In this document: in pieces, positions 17,178 to 26,493 of the stretch | How positions within the stretch are numbered: position 1 is the first letter of the stretch | Layout: each line of letters opens with the position of its first letter | From: an uncultured Acidimicrobiaceae bacterium | GTDB taxonomy: Bacteria; Actinomycetota; Acidimicrobiia; Acidimicrobiales; RAAP-2 | Length of the DNA: 41,848 bases | Assembly: GCA_903873395.1 (NCBI GenBank) | Contig: CAIQOJ010000130.1 | Coordinates: forward strand, 1 to 41,848 | Reading direction: 5' to 3' | Made by a program: the position numbers and the translations under genes | Notes under the pieces: generated by a model | The model's input: only the letters and a program-made list of their open reading frames with translations | The model's database searches: none | Told to the model about the DNA's origin: nothing

Positions 17178-17698
17178 GCCGGGCGACCGTCGTCCTCAGA
17201 CGCGCCGCCATCGTCGGCGAGCACGGCCATGACTGAAGCTGTCGCCTCGGGCGTGGCTGGGCCGGCGGCTCGCCAGCGGATCGTGCCGGTGTCGTCCACG
17301 AGGAGAGCGGTGATGACGCTCGTGTCGTCGATGTCCAGGGCATGAGCCGCTCGAGCCACATTGGTGTAGACGGTTAGGGTGCGTCGCTTTATGGCGGCAT
17401 CACCAACTGCGTAGGCCATGCCGCCGTCGATGGCTCGGCGCATCGGAAGCCACCGCACCGCAAGCATGGGCACCTCGTAGCATTCGAAGCCCGGATGTTC
17501 GTCTGCGACCGTGGACTGCCATGCCGTCCAGGTGTCCACGTCTTCTTGGTGCTCGCGAAGAAACGCCACCATAACCAGGTTCCACCGACCGGTGAATGCC
17601 TCGGGGAGCGAGCGAGGTCGGCGCTCGAGGTCTCGGGCCGACATGCTGGCAAAGCGATCACCGCTGGAGAAGGGTGGTGCCAAACGATCGTCCGTCAT
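17174..17698 (-). CDS. Thioredoxin-fold (redoxin/ATP10-like) protein without redox cysteines
   Basis: This 174-aa protein has the strand pattern of AhpC/redoxin or ATP10-like proteins: PRSLPEAFTGRWNLVMVAFLREHQEDVDTW, then a central region ending DDTSVITALLVDDTGTIRWRAAGPAT. The position where redoxins carry CxxC or the peroxidatic Cys (after VAFLRE) has none; the only Cys is in GFECYEV. A redox role is therefore doubtful, and a scaffold or sensor role is possible. The ATG at 17698 overlaps the stop of the sensor kinase gene (ATGA), so it is the third gene of that operon. The fold call is moderate. Confidence 0.6.
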   Translation of the reverse strand: MTDDRLAPPFSSGDRFASMSARDLERRPRSLPEAFTGRWNLVMVAFLREHQEDVDTWTAWQSTVADEHPGFECYEVPMLAVRWLPMRRAIDGGMAYAVGDAAIKRRTLTVYTNVARAAHALDIDDTSVITALLVDDTGTIRWRAAGPATPEATASVMAVLADDGGASEDDGRPA

Positions 17699-19308
17699 AG
17701 TCGACCTCCATCGTCGCTCATCGATTCGGTGGTCGGGGTGACAGGCCCGGTGCTCACCTGGTCCATAGTCCGGGGACTGGCCTGGGTCTCAGGTGGATGC
17801 GCGGGCAGATGGATGATGAACGTGGTTCCCGCTCTCTCGACGCTTGAGACCTCGGCTCGTCCACCATGACCACTCACGATGGCCTGGACGATCGACAGAC
17901 CCAGCCCGGCGCCGCCGTGGAGGCGGGATCGGCTCGGGTCGGACCGGTAGAAGCGCTCGAACACGTGGTCGGCGACGTCAGAGGGCATGCCCGGTCCGTT
18001 GTCGGAGACCGTAATGATCGCCCCCTCGCCGCCACGAGCATCGACGTCGACGTCGACGGTCACCTCGGTGGCTGTTCCCTGGGGAGTGTGCGAGCGCACG
18101 TTGCCGAGAAGGTTGTCGAGGACCTGGCGAAGGGCGAGCGGGTCGGCCTCGACCTCGAGGGGGCGAGAGGCACGGAAGGTAACGGGCCAGTCCGGTCCGA
18201 CCGTGATGGCGGTCTGGACGGCTTCAGCGCAGAGGGCGACGACATCCACCGAAGTGGGCTGGAGGGCTCGGCCCTCGTCGAGGCGGGCCAGCAGGAGCAG
18301 ATCGGCCACCAGGTGCTCCATGCGTCCGGTTTCGACGGTGATGCCAGTCATGAGTCGCTCGAGGTCCGCTTGATGGTCCGCGGCGCCACGGCCAAAGAGC
18401 TCGGCATATGCAGCCACGGCGGCGATGGGGGTGCGCAGCTCGTGAGAAGCATCGGCCACAAAACGGCGCAGGCGAGCGTCCGAAGCCAAGAGACGCTGCT
18501 CCGAAGCGATACGGGCAGCGAAGGCGCTCTCGATCTCGGAGAGCATGACGTTGAGCGTCCCAGCCAGGCGGCCGACTTCGGTAGAGGGGTTTTCGCCGGG
18601 GACGCGTTCGGTGAGGTTGCCCGCGGCGATCGACTCGGCGGCAACTTCGATGTCGGCCAGGGGCCGGAGACCGAGCCGGACCAGCCACCACCCTCCAGCC
18701 AGCGCGGCGATAACGGCCCCACCGGTGACGATGAGTTCAATGAGGAGCAAGCGGTGCAGGTCGGTGTCTACTTCGCCCAGTGGCTGGGCCACGACGAGCT
18801 GGTCACCGCTGGCCAGAGGTGACAGGCGCACGCGGAACTCGGGACCGCCAGGGGGTGAGGACGTTGCATTGAAGTACTCAGCAACCTCGACGGCGTCGCC
18901 TCGACCGCCGTCGCCGGCATCGGCGGCAAGCTGTTGAGAGGAAATGGCGGGGGAGTAGGTCCCCTGGTCCACGGTGGCCGGGCAGTTGAATCCCGGCACG
19001 ATGGCCCCGGTGGCCGTCCGCACCTGGACGGCGGCACTTTGGAAGGCATTGGACGGTGGGCCGTCAGCTCCGCTGGGTTCGAGCGGTTGCCCGGGTTCGC
19101 CAGGGGTGGGCCCGGGTCGGCCTACACACGTCAACGTGCGCCCTCGGTCTACCCCGTTGCTGATGGGGCCACTGATGGAGGTCAACTGCTGGTCCACCCG
19201 TTGGACCAAGAAGGCTTCGAGCGCCCGATAGGTGACGACGTCGGCGACGGTGAGGGCCACGAGAGCGATGATGCCGACCGCTACGAGCAGACGAGTCCGC
19301 AGCGACAC
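17695..19308 (-). CDS. Membrane sensor histidine kinase
   Basis: This 537-aa kinase has an N-terminal helix (RTRLLVAVGIIALVALTVADV), an extracytoplasmic domain of about 150 residues, and a second helix (LIELIVTGGAVIAALAGGWWLV). These are followed by HAMP (LRPLADIEVAAESIAAGNLTERV) and the dimerisation box ASHELRTPIAA with the phospho-accepting His near residue 290. The ATPase motifs are LLGNVRSHT (N-box), DNGPGMP, HVFERFYR and GGAGLGLSIV. It phosphorylates the response regulator encoded 2 bp upstream. The N-box has a Gly-Asn-Val variant but key residues are kept. The signal is unknown. Confidence 0.93.
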   Translation of the reverse strand: MSLRTRLLVAVGIIALVALTVADVVTYRALEAFLVQRVDQQLTSISGPISNGVDRGRTLTCVGRPGPTPGEPGQPLEPSGADGPPSNAFQSAAVQVRTATGAIVPGFNCPATVDQGTYSPAISSQQLAADAGDGGRGDAVEVAEYFNATSSPPGGPEFRVRLSPLASGDQLVVAQPLGEVDTDLHRLLLIELIVTGGAVIAALAGGWWLVRLGLRPLADIEVAAESIAAGNLTERVPGENPSTEVGRLAGTLNVMLSEIESAFAARIASEQRLLASDARLRRFVADASHELRTPIAAVAAYAELFGRGAADHQADLERLMTGITVETGRMEHLVADLLLLARLDEGRALQPTSVDVVALCAEAVQTAITVGPDWPVTFRASRPLEVEADPLALRQVLDNLLGNVRSHTPQGTATEVTVDVDVDARGGEGAIITVSDNGPGMPSDVADHVFERFYRSDPSRSRLHGGAGLGLSIVQAIVSGHGGRAEVSSVERAGTTFIIHLPAHPPETQASPRTMDQVSTGPVTPTTESMSDDGGRL

Positions 19309-19310
19309 GC

Positions 19311-20012
19311 TTACCCAGCCGCCGGCTCACGAAGGGCGTAGCCGACGAGGCGCACCGTATGGATCATCGGGGGTCCTGCGGCTTCGAGTTTCTTTCGGAG
19401 ATAGCTGACGTAGGTCTCGACGACATTGCCGTCGCCCCCGAAGTCGTAGTGCCAGACGTGGTCCAAGATCTGCGCTTTCGACAAGACGTGACGCGGGTTG
19501 AGCATGAAGAATCGGAGGAGGTTGAACTCGGTGGCGGTCAACGAGATCGCCTGGCCGGACCGAGTGACCTCATGGGCGTTCTCGTCCATGACGATGTCGC
19601 CGAAGCGAAGGATCCCGTCGTTGTCGGGGTCGCCGCCCGACCGGCGCAGGATGGCATGCACCCGAGCCACCAGCTCGGCCAGAGCGAATGGCTTGGTGAC
19701 GTAGTCGTCGCCGCCCACAGTGAGGCCGGCCACTCGATCTTGCACGGCATCCTTGGCCGTCAAGAAGAGCACGGGCACACGAATGCCGTCAGCCCGAAGT
19801 CGTCGAGTGACCTCGAGTCCGTCGAGGTCGGGCAGCATGATGTCGAGGACGATGAGGTCGGGAGGCTGATCCTGGGCGGCGGCCAAGGCGAGGCGCCCGT
19901 TTCCGGCTTCATCGACCTCGAAGCCTTCGTAGCGCAGGGAGGTGGCCACGGCATCGACGATGGACGGCTCGTCGTCCACCACCAAGATCCGCTGGCTCTT
20001 CGTCGCTTCCAT
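19311..20012 (-). CDS. OmpR/PhoB-family response regulator
   Basis: This 233-aa regulator starts at ATG 20012, which has GAGGAGCGAG just upstream; the longer open frame to 20330 lacks such support. The receiver domain (RILVVDDEPS; LIVLDIMLPDLDG with phospho-Asp near residue 55; FLTAKD; YVTKPF with the conserved Lys) is followed by a winged helix (LTATEFNLLRFFMLNPRHVL, HVWHYDFGGDGNVVETYVSYLRKKL). It is the first gene of an operon with the kinase and the thioredoxin-fold protein. The architecture resembles the mycobacterial TcrXY/PrrAB/MprA class, but orthology is not claimed. Confidence 0.95.
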   Translation of the reverse strand: MEATKSQRILVVDDEPSIVDAVATSLRYEGFEVDEAGNGRLALAAAQDQPPDLIVLDIMLPDLDGLEVTRRLRADGIRVPVLFLTAKDAVQDRVAGLTVGGDDYVTKPFALAELVARVHAILRRSGGDPDNDGILRFGDIVMDENAHEVTRSGQAISLTATEFNLLRFFMLNPRHVLSKAQILDHVWHYDFGGDGNVVETYVSYLRKKLEAAGPPMIHTVRLVGYALREPAAG

Positions 20013-20157
20013 CTCGCTCCTCGCTGGGCTCTGTCGGCGAGGACGGCACGTCTTCGCCACTCCTTTGCCGACCCAGAGCATGACACCGACCGCTCGCAGT
20101 GGGATGAGATCAGGCTGTGGATGGGCTGTGAAGCCCAGGAACCTTGCTGATGGCGCG

Positions 20158-21765
20158 TCAGTGGCACACCGTCCCGGTGGGTGGAGTGATGCCGTCGAGC
20201 AGGTAGCGCGACACGTCTGCTTGCATGCACGCATTGTCGGGTCCGCTGATGAGCCACGTGTGACCCCAACCGTCCCAGGTGAGCAGCGTGGACCGCGAGA
20301 TGTCGGCGGCCAGGTGGGTCGCCCCCACATAGGGGGTGCTGGGATCGCCCGTGGTCCCGATCACCAAGACCGGCGGTACACCCGTGACGGTGACGCCAGT
20401 TACGGGCTGGAGAGCGGTGGGCCACGCCACGCACCCACCGAGGTCTGCATTGACGCCAGCAGCTCCCAGCAGTGGCCAGGAGGCGGCTAGGCGGCGGGCC
20501 AGCTGTCCGGCAGCCTGGGGGCTGAGATGAGCGGCTGCGTCGTTGCAGAGGGTGGCCCACTGGGCATCCACCAGTGAGGATCCGTCGCCATCGGCAAGGG
20601 AACTGACGGCCATCGTTCGCAGCGGACCACCGTCGCCTTGGGCGGCCGCACCGAGGGCGTCGAAGAACTGGCCTTGGGTGCCCGGCACCGACACGGCGAG
20701 GAGTGCGGCTGTGTCGAGATCACCCACGGTCACCGGTAGTGCGTCACCACTGCCGGGGGCAGGCAGGGGCTGGGCGGTGAGGGCGGTCATCAGGTGCGTG
20801 TAGCTGGCCACCGGGTCCGCCCCGAGCCCACATCGCGTAGCCGTCGGGCATCTGCGGAGAAGGTGCAGCAAGGCGGCCTCGGCCGCCGGCGCCTGCTCGG
20901 TGGCTTGGGCCGACAACGAGGCGTTGACGTCCATGGCGCCGTCAAGGACCATCGTCGAGACACGGGTGGGGAAGAGCTTGGCGTAGACGGCACCGAGTTC
21001 GGTCCCGTACGAGAGCCCGTAGTAGCTGATCGCCGTCCGGCCGAGACCCTGGCGGATGCGGTCGATGTCACGGGCCGTGTTGATGGTGTCGATCGCTGGG
21101 GTCTCTGTGGGGTGGCGGGCCAGACAGGAGCGGGACATCGAAGTGAAGACGGGAGTCCCGGGCAGCTGCTCGCCCGGCCGGGCCGACACCGGCACGGTGC
21201 TGGTGATCGCCGCAGGGTCGGTGCCGCAGTCGAGGGGAGCACTGCTTGCCGACCCTCGGGGGTCGAAGCTCACCAGGTCGAACGACGAGCGGATGTCCGA
21301 ACTCAGGATGTCGGCGAGCACGGGGAGAATCAGATTGCCGCTCTCTCCAGGCCCGCCGGGATTGATGACCAACGTCCCGCGTCCACCCGGCCCCGTGGCT
21401 GGCATGCGGGTCACCGCGATAGCCAGCCAAGGCCCGGTTGGATGGTGGTAGTCGAGTGGCACCTGCACGGTCCCGCATTGGAGTCGGTCATCAGTCGGGC
21501 AGACCGCCCAGGTGATGGGCGCAGGGGGAGCGAGCTTGGGCACGGGGGCAGACAGCGCTGTGCTCGGCCCTGCGGTCGTCTCCTCAGATCCACCAGGTGA
21601 TCCAACCGAGGATCGACCGGTGTCCGTCGTGGTCGCACTGCACGAGCCGGTGGCGACGAGTAGCACGCCGACGGCGACCAAGGTGGCTTTGCGGCCCAGA
21701 TTGCTGGCGGAGTGACGGCCTGGCGTAGTCCTCCTGGTGAGGCTCGACCTTGGGTCGGAGGACAT
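20158..21765 (-). CDS. Exported alpha/beta hydrolase, TAP-like (peptidase S33 type)
   Basis: This 535-aa protein begins with a basic N-terminus and a hydrophobic stretch (KATLVAVGVLLVATGSC), probably a lipoprotein signal with Cys as anchor, although the lipobox is not ideal. A Thr/Ser/Pro linker follows. The hydrolase domain has the oxyanion segment VINPGGPGESG, DLVSFDPRG, the nucleophile Ser in YYGLSYGTELG (near residue 250), Asp in IGTTGDPSTPY and His in WDGWGHTW. The C-terminal TAP-like region is typical of actinobacterial tripeptidyl aminopeptidases and mycobacterial SlpD/CaeA-type lipoproteins. It probably cleaves small peptides or esters outside the cell membrane. Monocistronic. Confidence 0.9.
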   Translation of the reverse strand: MSSDPRSSLTRRTTPGRHSASNLGRKATLVAVGVLLVATGSCSATTTDTGRSSVGSPGGSEETTAGPSTALSAPVPKLAPPAPITWAVCPTDDRLQCGTVQVPLDYHHPTGPWLAIAVTRMPATGPGGRGTLVINPGGPGESGNLILPVLADILSSDIRSSFDLVSFDPRGSASSAPLDCGTDPAAITSTVPVSARPGEQLPGTPVFTSMSRSCLARHPTETPAIDTINTARDIDRIRQGLGRTAISYYGLSYGTELGAVYAKLFPTRVSTMVLDGAMDVNASLSAQATEQAPAAEAALLHLLRRCPTATRCGLGADPVASYTHLMTALTAQPLPAPGSGDALPVTVGDLDTAALLAVSVPGTQGQFFDALGAAAQGDGGPLRTMAVSSLADGDGSSLVDAQWATLCNDAAAHLSPQAAGQLARRLAASWPLLGAAGVNADLGGCVAWPTALQPVTGVTVTGVPPVLVIGTTGDPSTPYVGATHLAADISRSTLLTWDGWGHTWLISGPDNACMQADVSRYLLDGITPPTGTVCH

Positions 21766-22027
21766 CGTTGGACGGTAGCAGTGGGTCGATCCTGGTGGTC
21801 GGCGGGCAACACGGAAGGCCCCGACGGGCGTGGAGGAGTCCGGCCCGCCACGTCGATTCGGAGGCCGCGCAGGGGTCGTCGCGAGCCCTCAATTGGATCT
21901 GGCAAGCGAAGAGTGCGCTGACCACCTAAGGTAGTGAGGACATCGGCCCTGTCACGCGGGTCCATGGAAGCAGGGATTCACAGTGGTTCCCCGCGTGTAG
22001 ATGCGTGATCACCGAGGAGAAGTAAGT

Positions 22028-22231
22028 ATGAGTAGTGGTGTGGTCAAGTGGTTCAATGCCGAAAAGGGCTTCGGGTTCATCACCCCCGACGGCGGAGGTG
22101 ACGACCTGTTCGTTCACCAGTCCGAAATCCAGATGGAGGGTTACCGGACCCTCGATGAGGGTCAGACGGTCGAGTTCGAGACCAAGCAGGGTCCCAAGGG
22201 CCTGCAGGCCAGTCAGGTCCGCAAGGCCTGA
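22028..22231 (+). CDS. cspA: Cold-shock protein (CSD fold)
   Basis: This 67-aa protein is a single cold-shock domain: [15 protein letters not shown] (RNP1 is KGFGFI) and DLFVHQSEI (RNP2). It binds single-stranded RNA and DNA and acts as an RNA chaperone. GAGGAGAAG lies 7 nt before ATG 22028, which settles the start over the in-frame ATG at 22001. It is followed directly by a strong terminator, so it is monocistronic. Confidence 0.97.
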   Translation: MSSGVVKWFNAEKGFGFITPDGGGDDLFVHQSEIQMEGYRTLDEGQTVEFETKQGPKGLQASQVRKA

Positions 22232-22269
22232 TCTGACAGATGTGCCGTCCGGGTCCGGCCCGGACGTCG

Positions 22270-22304
22270 CAGAGGCCCGGTCGGCAATGCCCACCGGGCC
22301 TCTG
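22270..22304 (+). terminator. Rho-independent terminator of the cold-shock gene
   Basis: A perfect 12-bp stem (22270-22281 with 22293-22304) with an 11-nt loop, followed by TGATTTT, lies 38 bp after the cspA stop. Confidence 0.88.
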
Positions 22305-22378
22305 TGATTTTCCGATGACTCGTTCTGGTTTCCGGCACCACCGGCTTGGTGGCTAGCGCGGACCCACAACGGTGGTGC

Positions 22379-22876
22379 CTACCAGCTGGCGCAGCCGTGC
22401 TGGTCGGGTGGGTTGGACTGGATGCGCTGAGCCACCATGATCTGCTGATCGGGCGTGGCCAGGGCCCCCCTGGGGGCATACTGCAGGCCGCCGTAGATGA
22501 CCCAGTTGACCGTGGAGATCCCGAGGCCGCCGCTGAAGCGTGGCCCGTCGGCGTGCCAGTTGCCGCCTTCCTCGCACATGGCCACTCGATTCCACGCAGC
22601 CCGCTGGGCCGGGGTCACGGTGTCCACGATGACTGGTTCCGGCGGGACGACCGGGGCGACTTCCTTGACGCCGGCAGAGGTGCCGGTGACGAGTGCTGTG
22701 GTCAGGTCGATTGAGCTCCCTGCCACGGGTGGCGAGGAGTTGAACGAGGTGAGTTGCAGTGCCGCACCGGCCGTGCGGCTGGGTGTGGCGGGCTGTGCGT
22801 CGGCCACGGGGGCCATGGTGCTGATGGTGATGCAAGCGATCGGAGCGATCGCCACGAGTGCAATGCGGGTCCGCAT
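22379..22876 (-). CDS. Secreted Rpf-like transglycosylase-domain protein
   Basis: This 165-aa protein has a classical signal peptide (RTRIALVAIAPIACITISTMAPVADA, cleavage after ADA likely), a Pro/Val linker, and a C-terminal resuscitation-promoting-factor type domain (about residues 93-165). The domain carries AAWNRVAMCEEGGNW with the catalytic Glu, then GGLGI and a late PDQQIMVAQRIQ, ending with a Cys that can pair with the first. Rpf domains cut peptidoglycan glycan strands and wake dormant cells. GGGAGG precedes ATG 22876. The leader also has a small hairpin (22892-22910). No LysM or PASTA domain is attached, so it is a minimal form. Confidence 0.9.
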   Translation of the reverse strand: MRTRIALVAIAPIACITISTMAPVADAQPATPSRTAGAALQLTSFNSSPPVAGSSIDLTTALVTGTSAGVKEVAPVVPPEPVIVDTVTPAQRAAWNRVAMCEEGGNWHADGPRFSGGLGISTVNWVIYGGLQYAPRGALATPDQQIMVAQRIQSNPPDQHGCASW

Positions 22877-24140
22877 GGCACCTCCCTTCGTAGGGCGCTC
22901 GAAGCGCCTTCCTCTGATTGGTGTTGGCGGGCAACGGCGTGTGCATGCGTACCCCGGAAGGCGAGCGGGAAGGCTCTCTCCGTCCTGGCGTGGTGCCTCA
23001 GGGTGTGCGGCCGATGTAGTTGTGCCCTTGATTGCGACGTTGTGGCATCACCTGTGATCGTGTGTGTGGGAGCGAGGTTTTCGCTCTTGTGAATCGAACA
23101 ACTCTTGATCCCAGCAATCAGCGCTAGGAACCTCAGTGAAGCGCCCTCTCTGCCGTCAGAGTCCCCGTGATGAGGAGCTGCACGACCGGTCGGACACCGG
23201 ATGCTGAGACCGTGGTGCTCGGCTTGTGACACACAGTATAGCGAGGTTGCATCGGAGTAGGGCAATTGGTCCCTAGAGAGGCCCTGAGCAGGGACAACGC
23301 GTGCCTCAGTGAGGTCTCTGAGAACTCCTTTAGCAAGAAATGGACGGGCGTGGTCGTGATTGATTCAAAAGAAATATTGCTATTCGCCGTAATGTCACCT
23401 AGCGATACTCTTTATTGAAGGAAATGGTTGGTACAGATTGGTAAATCCTTGACGTGGGTCTGATCGGGAAAGGGTAGAAATAGCCACGTTATACGCCTGG
23501 CATTGACAAATAGTCTGCAAATTGACCTGATCGACGAACTTCGCCGTGACCACAGTCGTGGTCAGGCTCAGGGGTCCACCTGGTGTGGGGTGGTCCGATG
23601 CAGATCGATACCCAGGGAGATCTGGGCCATGCCAGATGGACGGGGGATAGGGCACCTGCGTGGGGAGTCGACCATGTGGGGCCCCGCTGGACCGACATCG
23701 ATGGTTTCCAGTCAGGTGTTGGCGTAACTGATGCAGTCGGGCAACTCACCCTGGGGCAGCAGGACGATGCGATGAGACGACGCGATGAGACGACGCGATG
23801 AGACGACGCGATGCCACTACAGGCGTGGCGGCCCTGTCCCACGAGCGGCCCTGTCCAGCTCGTTGGATACGCAGTTGCATCTGAGGCGGGCGGCACCTCG
23901 AGCTCACCTCAGCTGGTTCTGGTTGCCTCGAGTGGCGGAATGGTCGTGAGGCACAACGTGCGATGGGTGGCGGTGGCCCGGCTCGCCGATGCAGAACGAG
24001 ATGCGCTGCGGAAGACAAATTCTCAGCGCCCACGCTTCTTCGTGAGCGCTGCCAGCTTCGGTTGCACGTGTATCCCGTCACCGTGACAAGGGCCGGCATT
24101 GGACGCGTGGTGCCCGAAGCCTCCTCCGACAGCTGACAAC
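22877..24140. other. Gene-poor gap, partly AT-rich, between rpf-like gene and mycofactocin operon
   Basis: No ORF here looks like a real gene. About 23330-23540 is clearly richer in A+T than the rest of the window. A 13-bp repeat array lies at 23771-23809. A plus-strand frame at 23811-24086 (91 codons, containing PQLVLVASSGGMVVRHNVRW) is not recognised and may be a gene remnant. The gap may be a scar of a lost or decayed gene; this is inference. Confidence 0.6.
23771..23809. repeat. 3 x 13-bp perfect tandem repeat
   Basis: gatgagacgacgc is repeated exactly at 23771-23783, 23784-23796 and 23797-23809, with partial copies on both sides. It lies in non-coding DNA. Confidence 0.95.
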
Positions 24141-25595
24141 CTAGCTACGAGGGGATCGAGCGGGGAGAACCGGCCCAAGCGTGCGTTGGCCGAGCGATCC
24201 CCACCAGACTCCCGCCCCATAGGCGGCATCGTCGGCCAGGCAGGCTGCGGCCCAGCGCACCGGATCGAGATCGGGACGCCGACTGACCCACTCGACGAGA
24301 GCTGGCACCAGAGCCAAGGCGACGGCAGCCCGGCGCCCTCGGCGCCCTGAAGCAGCGATGCCGAGGAGAGCAGGGGCCGCCACCAGGGTGCTGGCTCGAC
24401 CCAACCCGACGACCGTCCAGCCCACGGATCGGCCCGACCAGGCGACCGCCGTGCGGGCGGGTATGCCGGATGGCTGAACCGCTCGAACCAGTCGGACGGC
24501 CGACATCGCTGTCGCCAGACCAGCGATCAGTGGCTGGCTGGCCAGGATCCCGACTGCGGCGATAGTGGGCAACGGGGCGAGCTCGACTGGTGCAAGGCGA
24601 CCGGGATGTCGCACGGCCAACGGGCCGGCCGAGGTCCCGTAGCGGAACCGCCGGGCCAGGGTTTGGCGCCAACTGCTCGGCTCGGCGTGCGCAACGATGA
24701 CTTCGGGCAGGTAGCGGATCTGCCAACCGGCATCGGACAGGCGCCAGAGAAGATCGACGTCCTCTCCCACCCGCAGGCTCGAATCGAACCCCTCAACCTC
24801 TTCCAGGGCTCGCCGACGGACCACCAAGGCCGCTGTGGGTAGATAACGGACCTGTCGACGAGGGCCGACGGGACCCTCATGGGGGCCGAGATCGAGAGGC
24901 GACCGTTCGGCCAAGAAGCGCTGGAGGACCGAAGCTTTTCCCGGGTGGCCGGAACCCGCCGGCCTGATGCGGGGGGCCACGGCGCCAACGGTTGGATCGT
25001 CGAAGCACCAGGTGAGTCCATCGAGCCATCCGTCGGGCACGACGGTGTCGCTGTCGACGAAGGCCACCAACTCGCTCGCCGAGTTGGCCAACCCTGTAGC
25101 TCTCGACGCCCCAGGTCCGCCGTTGCCCGTGCGACGCTCAAGAGTCGCTCCATGGACGCGGCAGACCTCGGCGACGGCGGCGCCATCGGGCGAGGCGTCG
25201 TCGACGACCAGGACGGGATGATCATGGCCGAGTGACGCCAGGCAGCGCTCCAGCGCCTCGGGCCGCCCGAACGCCGGCACGATGATGGTCAGCGAAGGCG
25301 GGATGCCGCGAGATGCACCTGACAGTTCCGCCACGGTAGGCGGACGCGGATGGGCCACGCCGGCATCGACGAGGCGACCCGCCAAGGTCCGTGTGGCCAG
25401 ATCTACACCGCCATCACCCTGGCCGTCCGTTGATCCGTGCCTTCCAGGGCTGGTCAGGGCGGCAACAGCCCGCACGCCGGCGGGCGTCAAGGTCATGATC
25501 CGGCCGGGGTGGCCACCGGCCACCACGGTGCCGTGCCGGAAGGTTCGCACAGAGGGATCGAGGGTCAGTCTCCATCCCTCGGGCAGCACGCTCAT
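24141..25595 (-). CDS. mftF: MftF, mycofactocin glycosyltransferase
   Basis: This 484-aa protein combines an N-terminal region of about 100 residues with a GT-A family 2 domain: SLTIIVPAFGRPEALERCL, VVDDASPDG, and the DxD metal motif in FVDSDTVVPDGW (near residue 180). Hydrophobic helices follow (about residues 320-440). In mycobacteria MftF adds beta-1,4-linked glucose units to premycofactocin and is needed for the mature cofactor. The segment RRFRYGTSAGPLAVRHP is typical of this family. It is the last gene of the operon, 79 bp after the SDR gene, with no close terminator seen. The identification rests on sequence pattern plus the unambiguous mft context. Confidence 0.92.
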   Translation of the reverse strand: MSVLPEGWRLTLDPSVRTFRHGTVVAGGHPGRIMTLTPAGVRAVAALTSPGRHGSTDGQGDGGVDLATRTLAGRLVDAGVAHPRPPTVAELSGASRGIPPSLTIIVPAFGRPEALERCLASLGHDHPVLVVDDASPDGAAVAEVCRVHGATLERRTGNGGPGASRATGLANSASELVAFVDSDTVVPDGWLDGLTWCFDDPTVGAVAPRIRPAGSGHPGKASVLQRFLAERSPLDLGPHEGPVGPRRQVRYLPTAALVVRRRALEEVEGFDSSLRVGEDVDLLWRLSDAGWQIRYLPEVIVAHAEPSSWRQTLARRFRYGTSAGPLAVRHPGRLAPVELAPLPTIAAVGILASQPLIAGLATAMSAVRLVRAVQPSGIPARTAVAWSGRSVGWTVVGLGRASTLVAAPALLGIAASGRRGRRAAVALALVPALVEWVSRRPDLDPVRWAAACLADDAAYGAGVWWGSLGQRTLGPVLPARSPRS

Positions 25596-25674
25596 GAGGA
25601 GCGACGGGCGTCGGGCAGGGTGGTCATGGGACGAGGTCGGCTGATCGGACGTCCCGGTCAGGAACTCCGCCTGG

Positions 25675-26493
25675 TCACAGGGCCAAGCCGCCGTCCACGG
25701 GTATCACCACACCGGTGAGGGCTGACGAAGTCGTGCCGGCCAGCCACACCAGTGCCGAGGCAACTTCGTCGGGGGACAAGACCCGACCCATGGGCTGCTG
25801 GGCGGCGAACTCTCCAGGACCTGCGAGGCCGTAGATACGCGCACTTTCGGCCAGCATGTCCGTGTCCGTCGAACCGGGGCTGACGGCATTGGCTGTCACT
25901 CCGGTGTCGCCGAGATCAACGGCCAGGCCCCGGACAAGACCGGCCACACCGGCCTTGGCCGCCCCATAGGCAGTGAGCCCGCCGAGTCCTCGGGTGGCCG
26001 CGGCAGAGGCCACCGCCAGATACCGACCCGAGCGCGGTGCGGGCCGCCGCAGGAGTGCGGGCACGCCGACCCGAGCCGCAATGATGGGCCCGAGGAGGTC
26101 GACGTCCAGGACGGCTTCGAGCTGGGCCTCGGGAAGCTCCCACAGAGGCACACCGCCGGCGATGACCCCGGCAACGGCGATCATGGCGTCAAGGCCTCCG
26201 AAGCGCTCTTCGGCCTCAGCGACGGCAGCGCCCAGCGCGGTGGCGTCGGTGGTGTCGGCGAGGTGGGCCACGACTCGAGGCCCGAAGTCGGCGTCTGGAG
26301 CAGTGGAATGGGCCGCCTCGGCCTGGGCCACCACATCGAACAACTCGGCCGGGGTCCCGAGTGGATAGGGGAGACGGGGGTCGTCCTCACCTCGGTCGAC
26401 AGCCACCACTGACCACCCTTGCGAGGCGAGTGCGACCACGGTGGCTGCCCCGATGCCTCGAGCGGCTCCGGTGACGACGGCGACACGGCTCAT
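25675..26493 (-). CDS. Mycofactocin-associated short-chain dehydrogenase/reductase
   Basis: This 272-aa SDR has the NAD motif TGAARGIG (residues 8-15), the active-site Ser region YLAVASAAATRGL, and YxxxK in YGAAKAG. After the second strand (VVAVDRGED) it has a long insertion, about 40 residues (DPRLPYPLGTPAELFDVVAQ and on) before HLADTTD. Insertions here are the mark of mycofactocin-dependent SDRs, where they cover the bound NAD and keep it from exchanging, so that mycofactocin must accept the electrons. The ATG overlaps the mftE stop (ATGA). Substrate unknown, probably a secondary alcohol. This one differs in insertion from the operon's other SDR. Confidence 0.88.
   Translation of the reverse strand: MSRVAVVTGAARGIGAATVVALASQGWSVVAVDRGEDDPRLPYPLGTPAELFDVVAQAEAAHSTAPDADFGPRVVAHLADTTDATALGAAVAEAEERFGGLDAMIAVAGVIAGGVPLWELPEAQLEAVLDVDLLGPIIAARVGVPALLRRPAPRSGRYLAVASAAATRGLGGLTAYGAAKAGVAGLVRGLAVDLGDTGVTANAVSPGSTDTDMLAESARIYGLAGPGEFAAQQPMGRVLSPDEVASALVWLAGTTSSALTGVVIPVDGGLAL

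Noticed and set aside
22877-23270. c-di-AMP (ydaO) riboswitch expected before an actinobacterial rpf-like gene
   Set aside because: I looked for the conserved blocks on the minus strand and did not find them; only a small leader hairpin is visible. A covariance-model search would settle it.
23811-24086. 91-codon plus-strand frame before mftF
   Set aside because: No family pattern, no clear ribosome-binding site, and it starts in a tandem repeat; kept only as a possible remnant in the gap entry.
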